A model generated the notes under the pieces. That model made no database searches. It was not told where the DNA came from and saw only the letters and a list, made by a program, of their open reading frames with translations. Positions 17,941 to 26,248 of a stretch of DNA of 64,000 nt are shown one piece after another. How positions within the stretch are numbered: position 1 is the stretch's first letter; every line of letters begins with the position of its first letter. The stretch is from an uncultured Oxalobacter sp. (lineage in GTDB: Bacteria; Pseudomonadota; Gammaproteobacteria; Burkholderiales; Burkholderiaceae_D), in contig CAKQQG010000002.1 in NCBI GenBank assembly GCA_934270705.1, positions 1 to 64,000 of the forward strand, written 5' to 3'. The position numbers and the translations under genes were made by a program.

Positions 17941-20352
17941 TCATCCGTTTTCCGAAGGCGATTTTTTCTCGTTATCGATCAGACCGCAACGGATCGCGTC
18001 ATCAACGGTTTCCAGAAATACGAACTGCAACTGGTTGCGTGCATCTTCGGGAATATCGTCAAGATCGCGTTTGTTTCTGGCAGGAAGCATGACCGTTTTG
18101 ATACCGGCACGTAATGCCGCCAATACTTTTTCACGGATGCCGCCGACAGGCAATACCAGACCACGCAAGCTGATTTCGCCTGTCATGGCATGATCGCTTG
18201 CAATCGGTTTGCCCATCATGACGGAGGCCAGCGCCAGAAACATGGCGACACCGGCGCTGGGCCCGTCTTTCGGAATGGCGCCTGCCGGGACGTGCACATG
18301 GATTTCGCTGTTTTCAAACTGTTCGGCAGCGATGCCGAGACTGTCGGCATGTGCCTTGACAAGCGTCAGGGCCGCTTGCGCACTTTCTTTCATGACGTCG
18401 CCGAGCTGTCCCGTCAGCGTCAGTCTGTTGCGTCCCGGAACGCGGCTGGCTTCGATAAAGAGGATGTCGCCGCCGACGGGAGTCCATGCCAGTCCGGTTG
18501 CGATACCCGGCATGCTGATATGCATGGCGGTTTCGCTGTCATAGACCGGCGCACCGAGAATATCCGGAATATCTCCGGAATCGATGGACACCTGTTCTGT
18601 ATCGCCTTCCGCGATTTTCATGGCGGCATGGCGGAATACGCTGCCGATTTGCCGTTCAAGCTCACGTACACCGGCTTCACGTGTGTAATGAGCGATGATG
18701 TCGCGGATAGCCTGTTCAGTGATCTGGCAGTTTTCCGGCGACAGTCCGTTTTCTGAAAGTTCGCGCCGAATCAGATAACGCAAGGCGATTTGCGTTTTTT
18801 CCTGTTCCGTATAACCCGGAATCTGGATCATTTCCAGCCTGTCGCGCAAAGGGCCCGGAATGGTGTCAGGCATATTGGCGGTACAAATGAACAGGACTTT
18901 TGACAAATCGAAAGGTACGGCCAGATAGTTGTCACGGAACGTGTTGTTCTGCGCAGGATCCAGTACTTCAAGCAAAGCCGCCGAAGGATCACCCTGTACG
19001 CCGCTTCCCAGCTTGTCCACTTCATCCAGAAGAATGACGCAATTGTTGGTCCCGGCGCGGCGGATCGCTTGCATGATATTGCCGGGAAGCGCACCGATAT
19101 AGGTACGCCGGTGGCCACGGATTTCCGCTTCGTCATGTACGCCGCCCATGCTGACACGCACAAACTGGCGGCCTGTCGCTCTTGCGATGCTTTGCCCAAG
19201 CGAGGTTTTGCCGACACCTGGAGGGCCGATGAAGCACAGAATCGGACTTTTCCCCTCCGGATTGAGCTTGTGGACAGCCAGAAACTCCAGAATGCGTTTC
19301 TTGATTTTTTCGAGACCGTAATGATCTTCGTCGAGGATACGGCGCGCTTCACGAATATCGGTTCTGTCCTCGGACGACACAGCCCATGGCAGATCCGACA
19401 GATATTCCAGATAGTTTTGCAGCATGGAATATTCGCTGGAGGAATCCGGCATGTTTTTCAGACGGTTCAGTTCCTTGACCGCATGTGCGTGTACTTCATC
19501 GGGCATACCCGCTTTTTCGATTTTTTCAGCCAGAGCATCTGTTTCGGATGAAGCATCGTCCATTTCACCGAGTTGCGTCTGGATAGTTTTGAGCTGTTCC
19601 CGCAACAGCGCTTCACGCTGGCGGTTATCCAGTCGATTCCGTGTTTTCTCGTCAATATCCTTGCTTACACGAAGTACCTCAAGCCGGTAGGAAAGATGGG
19701 ATAACAATTTGTCGATCCGTTCCTTCAGATCGGTTGTTTCCAGAATATCCTGCTTTTCCGCAATCGTCAGATCCATCAGCCCCGTCATGAGATCGGCGAG
19801 CAATGCGGCCGATGTCACATGGCTGATGGAATCCGACAATTCCTGCGGAATTTGCGGCAACATCTGCAAAATATCGAGGGCACGGTGTTTGAGTTGTACC
19901 ATTCGTCCCTCGATTTCCACATTGTCTTCCGGTTCTTCAGGCAGCTTTTCGATGCGCGCGACGAGAAACGGATAGCCCGGCAGCAGTTCCAGCAGCCGGA
20001 AGCGGCCTTCACCCTGACAGACGATATGATGGGCTTCGGAAGAGGCCGCCACATAGCGCAGGATGCTGGCTGTCGTGCCGACAGCGTACAAATCGCCTTG
20101 TGCGGGATCGGCTGTTTCGGGATTGCGTTGCAAGACAATACCGATCTGGCGATCCGCCTTCATGGCAGCCTGTGCCGCCTGTAAGGATTTTTCACGGGCA
20201 ATGGTGACCGGGACGACCATACCCGGAAACAGCACCATGTTCCTGACCGGGATGATGATGATGGCATCTTCAGGAATGGGTGGTATTGTGCTTTTCTCGC
20301 CGGAATGGTCTTCCGGTATTGGAGATTGAGTATCGAGTTCTGGCATAGTCAT
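17941..20352 (-). CDS. lon: ATP-dependent protease Lon
   Basis: An 803-residue cytosolic AAA+ serine protease that degrades damaged and regulatory proteins. An N-terminal LON substrate domain (IIIIPVRNMVLFPGMVVPV near 32) and coiled linker are followed by AAA with Walker A GPPGVGKTSLGQSIA (near 374) and Walker B NCVILLDEVDKLG. The C-terminal S16 protease has the catalytic Ser in PKDGPSAGVAMF (near 700) and the Lys in GGIREKVLAALRAG. The start is 20352 or the ATG six bases further in. It begins 10 bases after an Hsp20 gene, so the two form an operon. Confidence 0.97.
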   Translation of the reverse strand: MTMPELDTQSPIPEDHSGEKSTIPPIPEDAIIIIPVRNMVLFPGMVVPVTIAREKSLQAAQAAMKADRQIGIVLQRNPETADPAQGDLYAVGTTASILRYVAASSEAHHIVCQGEGRFRLLELLPGYPFLVARIEKLPEEPEDNVEIEGRMVQLKHRALDILQMLPQIPQELSDSISHVTSAALLADLMTGLMDLTIAEKQDILETTDLKERIDKLLSHLSYRLEVLRVSKDIDEKTRNRLDNRQREALLREQLKTIQTQLGEMDDASSETDALAEKIEKAGMPDEVHAHAVKELNRLKNMPDSSSEYSMLQNYLEYLSDLPWAVSSEDRTDIREARRILDEDHYGLEKIKKRILEFLAVHKLNPEGKSPILCFIGPPGVGKTSLGQSIARATGRQFVRVSMGGVHDEAEIRGHRRTYIGALPGNIMQAIRRAGTNNCVILLDEVDKLGSGVQGDPSAALLEVLDPAQNNTFRDNYLAVPFDLSKVLFICTANMPDTIPGPLRDRLEMIQIPGYTEQEKTQIALRYLIRRELSENGLSPENCQITEQAIRDIIAHYTREAGVRELERQIGSVFRHAAMKIAEGDTEQVSIDSGDIPDILGAPVYDSETAMHISMPGIATGLAWTPVGGDILFIEASRVPGRNRLTLTGQLGDVMKESAQAALTLVKAHADSLGIAAEQFENSEIHVHVPAGAIPKDGPSAGVAMFLALASVMMGKPIASDHAMTGEISLRGLVLPVGGIREKVLAALRAGIKTVMLPARNKRDLDDIPEDARNQLQFVFLETVDDAIRCGLIDNEKKSPSENG

Positions 20353-20362
20353 GATATAAGGA

Positions 20363-20770
20363 TTATCCGAGTTTGTTCAGTATCAGGCGCAGACAGCCGT
20401 CTTTGACGATGTTTTCGATCAGCCGGAAATGTCCGTCTGGCAAGCTGATCCGTTTTTCGAAACGTCCGTAAGGGATCTCCAGTCGCCGGATGACAGTGTC
20501 TGACGGTAAGGCTGCCTGCCGTTCTCCGATGACATGGATATGGCTGTTTTTGATGGAAACCGTAATGTTCGATGCATCCACGCCCGGAAGCGCGATCAGG
20601 ATTTGCAGGTAACGGCCGGTTTCCAGTATGTCGGCCGGAGGTTCCCAGACTGGGCCATGGGCGGCTGGTTTGCCCAGTTGGAAAAAGCGTCGGTGGAGCT
20701 GGTCAGCCTGCTCCAGCATTTTTACTGCATGGAGCCACATGGCGCTGGCTGGATCGAGAATCTTCGTCAT
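20363..20770 (-). CDS. Short Hsp20 / alpha-crystallin protein in operon with lon
   Basis: A 135-residue protein with an alpha-crystallin core: PADILETGRYLQILIALPGVDASNITV, NSHIHVIGERQA, EIPYGRFEKRISLPDGHF and KDGCLRLILNKLG. It lacks the C-terminal IxI-type extension and ends right at the core, so it may not oligomerise like larger Hsp20s. Direct linkage to lon (10 bases) suggests it delivers or holds substrates for Lon, but that is inference. It is very different from the Hsp20 at 16853-17341 and so is not a recent duplicate. Confidence 0.88.
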   Translation of the reverse strand: MTKILDPASAMWLHAVKMLEQADQLHRRFFQLGKPAAHGPVWEPPADILETGRYLQILIALPGVDASNITVSIKNSHIHVIGERQAALPSDTVIRRLEIPYGRFEKRISLPDGHFRLIENIVKDGCLRLILNKLG

Positions 20771-21114
20771 CGTGTTTTCCGTTCAGAGAAATGACATGAA
20801 AATGAAAGGGCATGTTGCAGGTTTAAATCACGATCGTTCCGGTGGAACCGGACGTATGTCGAAAGTATGCGTTCGGCAAAGGTTTTAATCATGATCAAAA
20901 AACGCCATAATGCATTTTATGGCATCCTGTTTTGCAAATTATCCTGTTTTCAGGATATATGGTTCCGTTTTATGATTAATCAAGGGCGGCAGTGCATACC
21001 GGACACGATAAACACATACGCCGGAATGAGTGTGCCGTATGGTATTGCGGTTTCAACACAGGAAGATTGAGACTAGAATACGAATCTTGTTTGTTTGGCG
21101 TTCCGGAGTTGTGA
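20771..21114. other. Divergent intergenic region with three small inverted repeats
   Basis: A stretch of 344 bases without a supported gene between the Hsp20-lon operon (leftward) and psd-pssA (rightward). It contains three inverted repeats: GTTCC/GGAAC (20836-20848), GCCATAA/TTATGGC with a six-base loop (20914-20933) and TATCCTG/CAGGATA with a TTTT loop (20940-20957). No CIRCE element (TTAGCACTC-N9-GAGTGCTAA) is present and I could not place a convincing heat-shock sigma promoter. Confidence 0.55.
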
Positions 21115-21768
21115 TTGAAAAACTATCCTCATCCCGTTATAGCCCGTGAAGGCTGGTTTTATATTTTTGTTTCTTTTGCCGTTACCGTTGCCGTCACATG
21201 GTTGTGGGGCGTCTGGTCGCTGCCGTTGTGGCTGATCAGCCTGTTTGTCCTGCAGTTCTTCCGTGATCCGGCAAGGACGGTTCCGGATGTGCCCAATGGC
21301 GTCGTATCACCCGCCGATGGCAGGATTGTCGTGATCGAGAAAACGCAGGACGTCTATGGACAGCGTGAAGCGCTGAAGATCAGTGTATTCATGAATATCT
21401 TCAACGTTCATTCCAACCGTTTTCCGGTTGACGGCGAAGTGGAAAGCGTACACTATTTCCCGGGCAAGTTCGTCAATGCGGATCTGGACAAGGCATCGCT
21501 GGAAAACGAACGCAATGCCGTCATCATCAGGATGGAAAACGGTCAGATGGTTACCTGTGTCCAGGTTGCGGGACTGGTCGCACGAAGGATTTTATGTTAT
21601 GTGAAACAAGGCGACAGATTGCAGAGAGGACAGCGTTTCGGTTTTATCCGTTTCGGTTCGCGGGTGGATGTTTATTTGCCGCTGTCGGCCAGACCCAGGG
21701 TGACAGTGGGTGACAAGGTATATGCAACGGAAACCGTTCTGGCGGAGCTGTCTCAATCCGCAGATTGA
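21115..21768 (+). CDS. psd: Phosphatidylserine decarboxylase proenzyme (TTG start)
   Basis: Converts phosphatidylserine to phosphatidylethanolamine. Its 217 residues fit the short Psd class. The N-terminal membrane segment is hydrophobic ([16 protein letters not shown]), with the conserved [18 protein letters not shown] and [15 protein letters not shown] blocks. The proenzyme self-cleaves within FGSR (near residue 182) to give the pyruvoyl group on the Ser. The reading frame must start at TTG 21115: CCGGAG is placed correctly before it and [13 protein letters not shown] matches the usual N-terminus of betaproteobacterial Psd. pssA follows 60 bases downstream. Confidence 0.95.
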   Translation: MKNYPHPVIAREGWFYIFVSFAVTVAVTWLWGVWSLPLWLISLFVLQFFRDPARTVPDVPNGVVSPADGRIVVIEKTQDVYGQREALKISVFMNIFNVHSNRFPVDGEVESVHYFPGKFVNADLDKASLENERNAVIIRMENGQMVTCVQVAGLVARRILCYVKQGDRLQRGQRFGFIRFGSRVDVYLPLSARPRVTVGDKVYATETVLAELSQSAD

Positions 21769-21828
21769 ATTGGGGCACGATGTTTTGAAAAAGCGATACA
21801 CTGTTTCCATTCTTGTCGGAGAAGGCGC

Positions 21829-22638
21829 ATGACACAGCAGGAACAATCCGTTAACGATATGAACTCGACTCGCGCGAAATTGCGACGCAGGGGAATTTAT
21901 CTGTTGCCGAACGCCATTACGATTTCTTCGTTGTTCTGCGGTTTTTACGCCATTGTCATGTCGCTGAATCTGGAGTTCAGGCAAGCGACGGTCGCCATTT
22001 TCATATCGATGGTGCTCGACAGTATGGACGGCAGGGTTGCGCGACTGACCAGAACGCAAAGCGAATTCGGCGCGCAGCTCGACAGTCTGGCCGATATGGT
22101 GGCGTTCGGTGCGGCTCCTGCGCTGGTGGTCTATGAATGGTCGTTGAAAGGAATGGGGCGTATCGGCTGGGTATCCGCCTTTGTGTTTTGCGCCTGCGCG
22201 GCGCTGAGACTGGCGAGGTTCAATACCAATATCGCTATCGTGGACAAACGTTATTTCCAGGGCTTGCCAAGCCCCGCTGCGGCGGCACTGGTGGCAGGGT
22301 TTATCTGGCTGATGGACGATGTCGGCTTCTCGGGCAGCGATTTTTACTGGACATCCTGGATTCTGACGCTGTATGCCGGTCTGACGATGGTATCGAATGT
22401 TCCGTTTTACAGTTTCAAGGTCATGGATATCCGCAAATCAGTACCGTTCATCGCCGTCATTCTGGTGGTGCTGATATTCGTCACGATATCGTTCGACCCG
22501 CCCAAGGTTTTGTTCGGCCTGTTCGTGATTTACGGTGTTTCGGGTTATATCGTATATATCTGGCGGAAAATAAAAGGAAAACCGGTCAGTATCGTCCAGA
22601 CGAAAGAAGAACATCACGAGCAGGAAAACAGGGAATGA
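21829..22638 (+). CDS. pssA: CDP-diacylglycerol--serine O-phosphatidyltransferase
   Basis: Makes phosphatidylserine from CDP-diacylglycerol and serine, the substrate of the preceding Psd. A 269-residue multi-pass membrane protein with the CDP-alcohol phosphotransferase signature DG-x2-AR-x8-G-x3-D-x3-D seen as DGRVARLTRTQSEFGAQLDSLAD from about residue 67. About eight hydrophobic segments follow. A polar tail (about 250-269) extends into the cytosol. The psd-pssA-leuA order is typical of Burkholderiales. Confidence 0.96.
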   Translation: MTQQEQSVNDMNSTRAKLRRRGIYLLPNAITISSLFCGFYAIVMSLNLEFRQATVAIFISMVLDSMDGRVARLTRTQSEFGAQLDSLADMVAFGAAPALVVYEWSLKGMGRIGWVSAFVFCACAALRLARFNTNIAIVDKRYFQGLPSPAAAALVAGFIWLMDDVGFSGSDFYWTSWILTLYAGLTMVSNVPFYSFKVMDIRKSVPFIAVILVVLIFVTISFDPPKVLFGLFVIYGVSGYIVYIWRKIKGKPVSIVQTKEEHHEQENRE

Positions 22639-22738
22639 TGTAAACTTGCGTGCCTGAATGGCTGTGCTGCAAGTTTGCGATGCAGAACCTGCCTGAAAAA
22701 TATTGCATCAATTGAAAAAGGGGCTTATAGTTTTTTCC

Positions 22739-22834
22739 ATGAATGTCAAATTGTTCAATTCCTTGTCCCGTTTCTGTGGCGATACGCCGTCCGGTCTGTC
22801 GCTACTGTTCGTTCTAGCGCGCCAGGCGTGCTGA
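22739..22834 (+). CDS. Possible leuA leader peptide
   Basis: A 31-codon frame in the leuA leader (MNVKLFNSLSR..., ending in LARQAC). Six of its 31 codons are Leu, four of them within eight codons (L-S-L-L-F-V-L), two of them CTA, which is rarely used in neighbouring genes. A stable hairpin at 22876-22898 follows about 40 bases after its stop. This is the layout expected for leucine attenuation, but the ribosome binding site is weak (AAAAGGGG is too far upstream) and no T-run follows the hairpin. Tentative. Confidence 0.4.
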   Translation: MNVKLFNSLSRFCGDTPSGLSLLFVLARQAC

Positions 22835-22875
22835 TATCTCTTGTCCACATATCCGTTGTTTTTTGGTCTTTGCCC

Positions 22876-22898
22876 ACGAGGCAGAGACAACCGGAGGC
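22876..22898 (+). promoter_or_regulatory. Hairpin in the leuA leader
   Basis: GTCTTTGCC pairs with GGCAGAGAC over nine positions, with one G-T wobble and a five-base loop CACGA. It sits between the possible leader peptide and leuA. No T-run follows, so it is not a simple intrinsic terminator as written; it could be part of an alternative RNA fold or a translational control. Confidence 0.45.
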
Positions 22899-22946
22899 GT
22901 ATCCGGTCTAACTGAAATCTAATCGAATTATCCAAAGGAGCACATC

Positions 22947-24464
22947 ATGGTCGGCACACCGGCAGACTCGGCAGAAAAAATCATCATATTTGATACCACA
23001 TTGCGTGATGGCGAACAGGTTCCTGGCAGCCAGCTGAACACGCTTGAAAAAATCGAAGTCGCCAGAGCGCTGGAAGATCTGGGTGTCGACGTTATCGAAG
23101 CGGGTTTCCCGATTTCCAGTCCGGGTGATTTCAAGTCGGTTGTGGAAATTTCGAAGGTTGTCGAGAGACCGGTGATTTCCGCTTTGACCCGTGCGATCGA
23201 AAAGGATATCGACGTAGCGGCCGAGGCGCTGAAATATGCCAAGAAGGGGCGTATCCACACCGGTATCGGTACTTCACCCTATCATATTTATTCCAAATTG
23301 AACTCGACGCCGGAACAGATTCTGGAACGTGCCGTCAAGATGGTGAAATATGCCAAGAAGTATGTTGACGATGTCGAGTTCTTTGCTGAAGACGCAGGGC
23401 GAAGCGACAATGAATATCTGGCTCGTGTCGTGGAAGCCGTGATCGCAGCGGGTGCTACGGTTATCAATATTCCGGATACGACGGGTTATTGTACGCCTTA
23501 TGAATATGGCGCCAAGATCAAGTATCTGAAAGATCATGTCGCCAACGTCGATCGTGCCACCCTTTCCGCACATTGCCATAACGATTTGGGCATGGCGACT
23601 GCCAATGCGCTGGCCGGTATCATGAACGGTATTCGTCAGGTCGAATGCACGATCAACGGTATCGGCGAACGGGCGGGTAATACCTCGCTGGAGGAAATCG
23701 TCATGATTCTGAAATGCCGCAAGGATATTCCGGCCTATACCGACATCGATACGACCAAGATCATCCGGACTTCCCGTCTGGTTTCCAATCTCATGCGTAT
23801 GCCGGTTCAGCCGAACAAGGCGATTGTCGGCCGTAACGCCTTTGCACATTCCTCGGGCATTCATCAGGATGGCGTGTTGAAAAACCGCGAAAATTACGAA
23901 ATCATCGATCCGGCCGATATCGGCGTGAGCGATTCCTCGATCGTGCTGACTGCGCGTAGCGGTCGTGCGGCACTGGATCATCATCTGCGCCGTCTGGGAT
24001 ATGCGCTCTCGCATGCCGAACTGGACGTGGCATACAGTAAATTCCTGGTGCTGGCCGACGCACAGAAATCCGTTTCCGATGAGGATCTTCGCAATCTGGC
24101 CGGTACCGGAACGGTGGAAGATGCACGGCGTATCAAGCTGGATTATCTGCAGGTCGTATGCGGCAAGGATGCCATTCCGATGGCGACGGTTCGCCTGATC
24201 ATCGACGGTGAACCCTGTATCGCCACTGCAGCAGGCAACGGTCCGATCGATGCATCCATCAACGCCGTCCGCCAGTTGATTACCCAGAAAGTCACACTGG
24301 AAGAATTCCTGATTCAGGCATTTACCCGTGGTACGGACGATGTCGGCAAGGTTCACATCCAGGTGGAAAACAAGGGCAAGGTCTATTACGGCTTCTCGGC
24401 CAATACCGACATTATCACGGCATCGGTCAACGCCTATATCGATGCGGTATCCAAGATCATCTAA
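22947..24464 (+). CDS. leuA: 2-isopropylmalate synthase
   Basis: Condenses acetyl-CoA with 2-ketoisovalerate, the committed step of leucine synthesis. Of 505 residues, the N-terminal TIM barrel carries [13 protein letters not shown] (from residue 11), the [11 protein letters not shown] metal/substrate block and [14 protein letters not shown]. After the [14 protein letters not shown] linker comes the C-terminal regulatory domain, which binds leucine in this family. AAAGGAG lies eight bases before the ATG. The motif variants [21 protein letters not shown] and [10 protein letters not shown] differ from the EQSPGASMT form I expect in most betaproteobacteria (see findings). Confidence 0.96.
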   Translation: MVGTPADSAEKIIIFDTTLRDGEQVPGSQLNTLEKIEVARALEDLGVDVIEAGFPISSPGDFKSVVEISKVVERPVISALTRAIEKDIDVAAEALKYAKKGRIHTGIGTSPYHIYSKLNSTPEQILERAVKMVKYAKKYVDDVEFFAEDAGRSDNEYLARVVEAVIAAGATVINIPDTTGYCTPYEYGAKIKYLKDHVANVDRATLSAHCHNDLGMATANALAGIMNGIRQVECTINGIGERAGNTSLEEIVMILKCRKDIPAYTDIDTTKIIRTSRLVSNLMRMPVQPNKAIVGRNAFAHSSGIHQDGVLKNRENYEIIDPADIGVSDSSIVLTARSGRAALDHHLRRLGYALSHAELDVAYSKFLVLADAQKSVSDEDLRNLAGTGTVEDARRIKLDYLQVVCGKDAIPMATVRLIIDGEPCIATAAGNGPIDASINAVRQLITQKVTLEEFLIQAFTRGTDDVGKVHIQVENKGKVYYGFSANTDIITASVNAYIDAVSKII

Positions 24465-24487
24465 GACCTGATTTCGGGAATGACCAT

Positions 24488-24518
24488 AAAAAAGGATGCG
24501 AGACACGCATCCTTTTTT
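24488..24518. terminator. Bidirectional terminator after leuA
   Basis: A perfect 13-base stem AAAAAAGGATGCG / CGCATCCTTTTTT with the loop AGACA. It lies between the convergent leuA and lipoprotein genes and can end transcripts from both sides. Confidence 0.9.
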
Positions 24519-24527
24519 GTACGCTTC

Positions 24528-25118
24528 TCAAAAGCCGATGCCGATTCCGGCGCCGCCTCCGACACCGCGTGTGCCGCCGCCGATACCGATACCGATTCCA
24601 CTGCCGATTCCGCCGAAACTGCCGAACAGACCGTTGTCACGCAGATACAGCGGATCCTGTCCATTTTCGATGCCGCGGACGATGCCGCTGGAATCGAAGT
24701 AAATATGCATCATGGAGTTCCAGATACCTTCTTCCTTGTAACGGTAAGACCAGACTTCCTGTTTTTTCAGGGGAAGATAGGAAGTCTCGGTTGGATGACC
24801 GACGGTGCGCAAGACATCGTTTTTGTTGAACTGGTTGACCTGGATGGTGCCGAATTTTTCGCGTGTACGGACATTTTCATAGGAAATCAGTTTGCCATCC
24901 GGTCCGACTCGCGCCATATAGGCGTATTGTGACCACTCACCAACCGGCCATTCCAGCAGGCGCGTATTGCCATCCGGGTACTCGATGGCGGGAGGGCCGT
25001 TGTAGGCGATGACTTGTTCTACAGGCATGCCGGGGGTGAATTGTGGGCCCATGATGGCGGCGCAACCGCCCAGCGTCAGCAGGGCGGACAGCGCCAAAGC
25101 GGAAAAGGAACGTTTCAT
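24528..25118 (-). CDS. Lipoprotein with C-terminal Gly-rich tail (paralog A)
   Basis: A 196-residue protein with a lipobox signal peptide (ALLTLGGCAA) and a domain with repeated landmarks [44 protein letters not shown] and [19 protein letters not shown]. The pattern (processing a 'G-P' turn, then a DGKL strand) resembles the SmpA/OmlA/BamE fold, but the match is weak. The last ~35 residues are almost only Gly, Ile and Val (GIGSGIGIGIGGGTRG), absent in its neighbour. A strong AAGGAGG precedes the ATG. Function unknown. Confidence 0.8.
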   Translation of the reverse strand: MKRSFSALALSALLTLGGCAAIMGPQFTPGMPVEQVIAYNGPPAIEYPDGNTRLLEWPVGEWSQYAYMARVGPDGKLISYENVRTREKFGTIQVNQFNKNDVLRTVGHPTETSYLPLKKQEVWSYRYKEEGIWNSMMHIYFDSSGIVRGIENGQDPLYLRDNGLFGSFGGIGSGIGIGIGGGTRGVGGGAGIGIGF

Positions 25119-25148
25119 GGCAACCTCCTTTTATCGTTTTTCGTATCG

Positions 25149-25631
25149 TCAGTCGGCACGGAGATACATGGGATCCATGCCGTTTTCCATTCTCCTGACG
25201 ATTCCCTGTGAGTCGAAATAAATGTACATCATGGAATTCCAGATGCCTTCTTCCTTGTAACGGTAAGCCCATACTTCCCGGTCGATCAGCGGCAGATAAT
25301 CGACTTCTGTCGGATGTCCGACGGTTTGCAGCACATCGAGTTTGGTGAAACGGTCGATCGGAATGGAGCCGAATTTTTCACGTGTCAGTACCTGTTCGTA
25401 GGATATCAGTTTGCCGTCAGGTCCGATTTTTGCCATGTATGCGTATTGAGACCAGGCGCCGACGGACCATTCCAGAAGTCTTGTATCGCCGATTTGATAG
25501 ACGGCATCCGGTTGGCCCTTCAGTGCGATCACTTCCTGTTCGGATATACCGGGTTGCGGTGTGATGAAAAGGGATGCGCAGCCGGAAAGTATCAGTGACA
25601 GGGAAAATATCAGCCATATCAGTCGTTTCAT
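25149..25631 (-). CDS. Lipoprotein (paralog B)
   Basis: A 160-residue lipoprotein (lipobox LILSGCAS) and close paralog of the downstream gene: [57 protein letters not shown] and [33 protein letters not shown] all recur with few changes. It lacks the Gly-rich tail. The ATG at 25631 is preferred over 25640 because CAGGA abuts the latter. Lipoprotein B is transcribed first and A follows after 30 bases, a tandem duplication probably expressed as one operon. An outer-membrane quality-control role is only a guess from the BamE-like pattern. Confidence 0.8.
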   Translation of the reverse strand: MKRLIWLIFSLSLILSGCASLFITPQPGISEQEVIALKGQPDAVYQIGDTRLLEWSVGAWSQYAYMAKIGPDGKLISYEQVLTREKFGSIPIDRFTKLDVLQTVGHPTEVDYLPLIDREVWAYRYKEEGIWNSMMYIYFDSQGIVRRMENGMDPMYLRAD

Positions 25632-25669
25632 GATCATCATCCTGAAAAAAGCAATGGTTACAGTACTTA

Positions 25670-25698
25670 TTGTACAGAAAAGGCTTTTCCGTTATACT
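25670..25698 (+). promoter_or_regulatory. Sigma-70-type promoter of rpsO
   Basis: TTGTAC (25670-25675) and TATACT (25693-25698) are separated by exactly 17 bases and lie about 90 bases before the rpsO start. Both hexamers match four or five of six consensus positions. Confidence 0.75.
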
Positions 25699-25790
25699 GC
25701 CCTACCTGTCGATTCGACAGGAATTTTTGTAACGTATTCACGGCAAGAGGGGTATCCACTCCATTTGCCGCTTGTATGAGGTTAATCATT

Positions 25791-26060
25791 ATGGCATTGC
25801 TTAAAGAAGACAAGGCGGCGATCGTATCCGCAAACGCGCGCAGCCAGAACGATACCGGATCTCCGGAAGTACAGGTCGCTTTGCTGACCGCACGCATCAA
25901 CGATCTGAATGGTCACTTCAAGGTTCATACCAAGGATCACCATTCCCGTCGCGGACTGATCAAGATGGTGAACCGCCGCAAGAATTTGCTGGCTTACCTG
26001 CGCAAGAAAGATATCAACCGTTATCGTGACCTGATTGCGAAACTCGGTCTGAGAAAATAA
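25791..26060 (+). CDS. rpsO: Ribosomal protein uS15
   Basis: An 89-residue 30S subunit protein, exactly the family length, that binds 16S rRNA helices 20-22 early in assembly. Family blocks are [33 protein letters not shown] and the C-terminal [12 protein letters not shown]. The ATG at 25791 is chosen because MALLKEDK is the usual N-terminus; an in-frame ATG 15 bases earlier would add an atypical extension. The gene is followed by pnp, as in most proteobacteria; in E. coli S15 represses its own translation through its leader. Confidence 0.98.
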   Translation: MALLKEDKAAIVSANARSQNDTGSPEVQVALLTARINDLNGHFKVHTKDHHSRRGLIKMVNRRKNLLAYLRKKDINRYRDLIAKLGLRK

Positions 26061-26087
26061 TCGCTGTTGCGAGCCGGAAGTTTTTGT

Positions 26088-26122
26088 GAAATGCCTGCGC
26101 CAGTATCTGTCGCGGGCATTTC
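26088..26122 (+). promoter_or_regulatory. rpsO-pnp intergenic hairpin
   Basis: GAAATGCCTGCG (26088-26099) pairs with CGCGGGCATTTC (26111-26122) over 12 positions, with one wobble and an 11-base loop. There is no long T-run after it. In E. coli the same intergenic interval contains an RNase III-cleaved hairpin that lets PNPase control its own mRNA; a similar processing role is likely, although a weak terminator is possible. Confidence 0.6.
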
Positions 26123-26248
26123 GTTATGAACGGTAGCTGGTGTAAAGTGTCGAAAAACGGAGAATTGTCGTTATTGTCGAAAGTTGTTTGTCGTTGTGAG
26201 GCGAACGGCAGCGCCTGAAAACCTGCCGGCAAAAATGAAAGGAATTAC

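Noticed and set aside
20867..21070. A 67-codon frame between Hsp20 and psd
   Set aside because: No ribosome binding site; it crosses two hairpins and has no domain.
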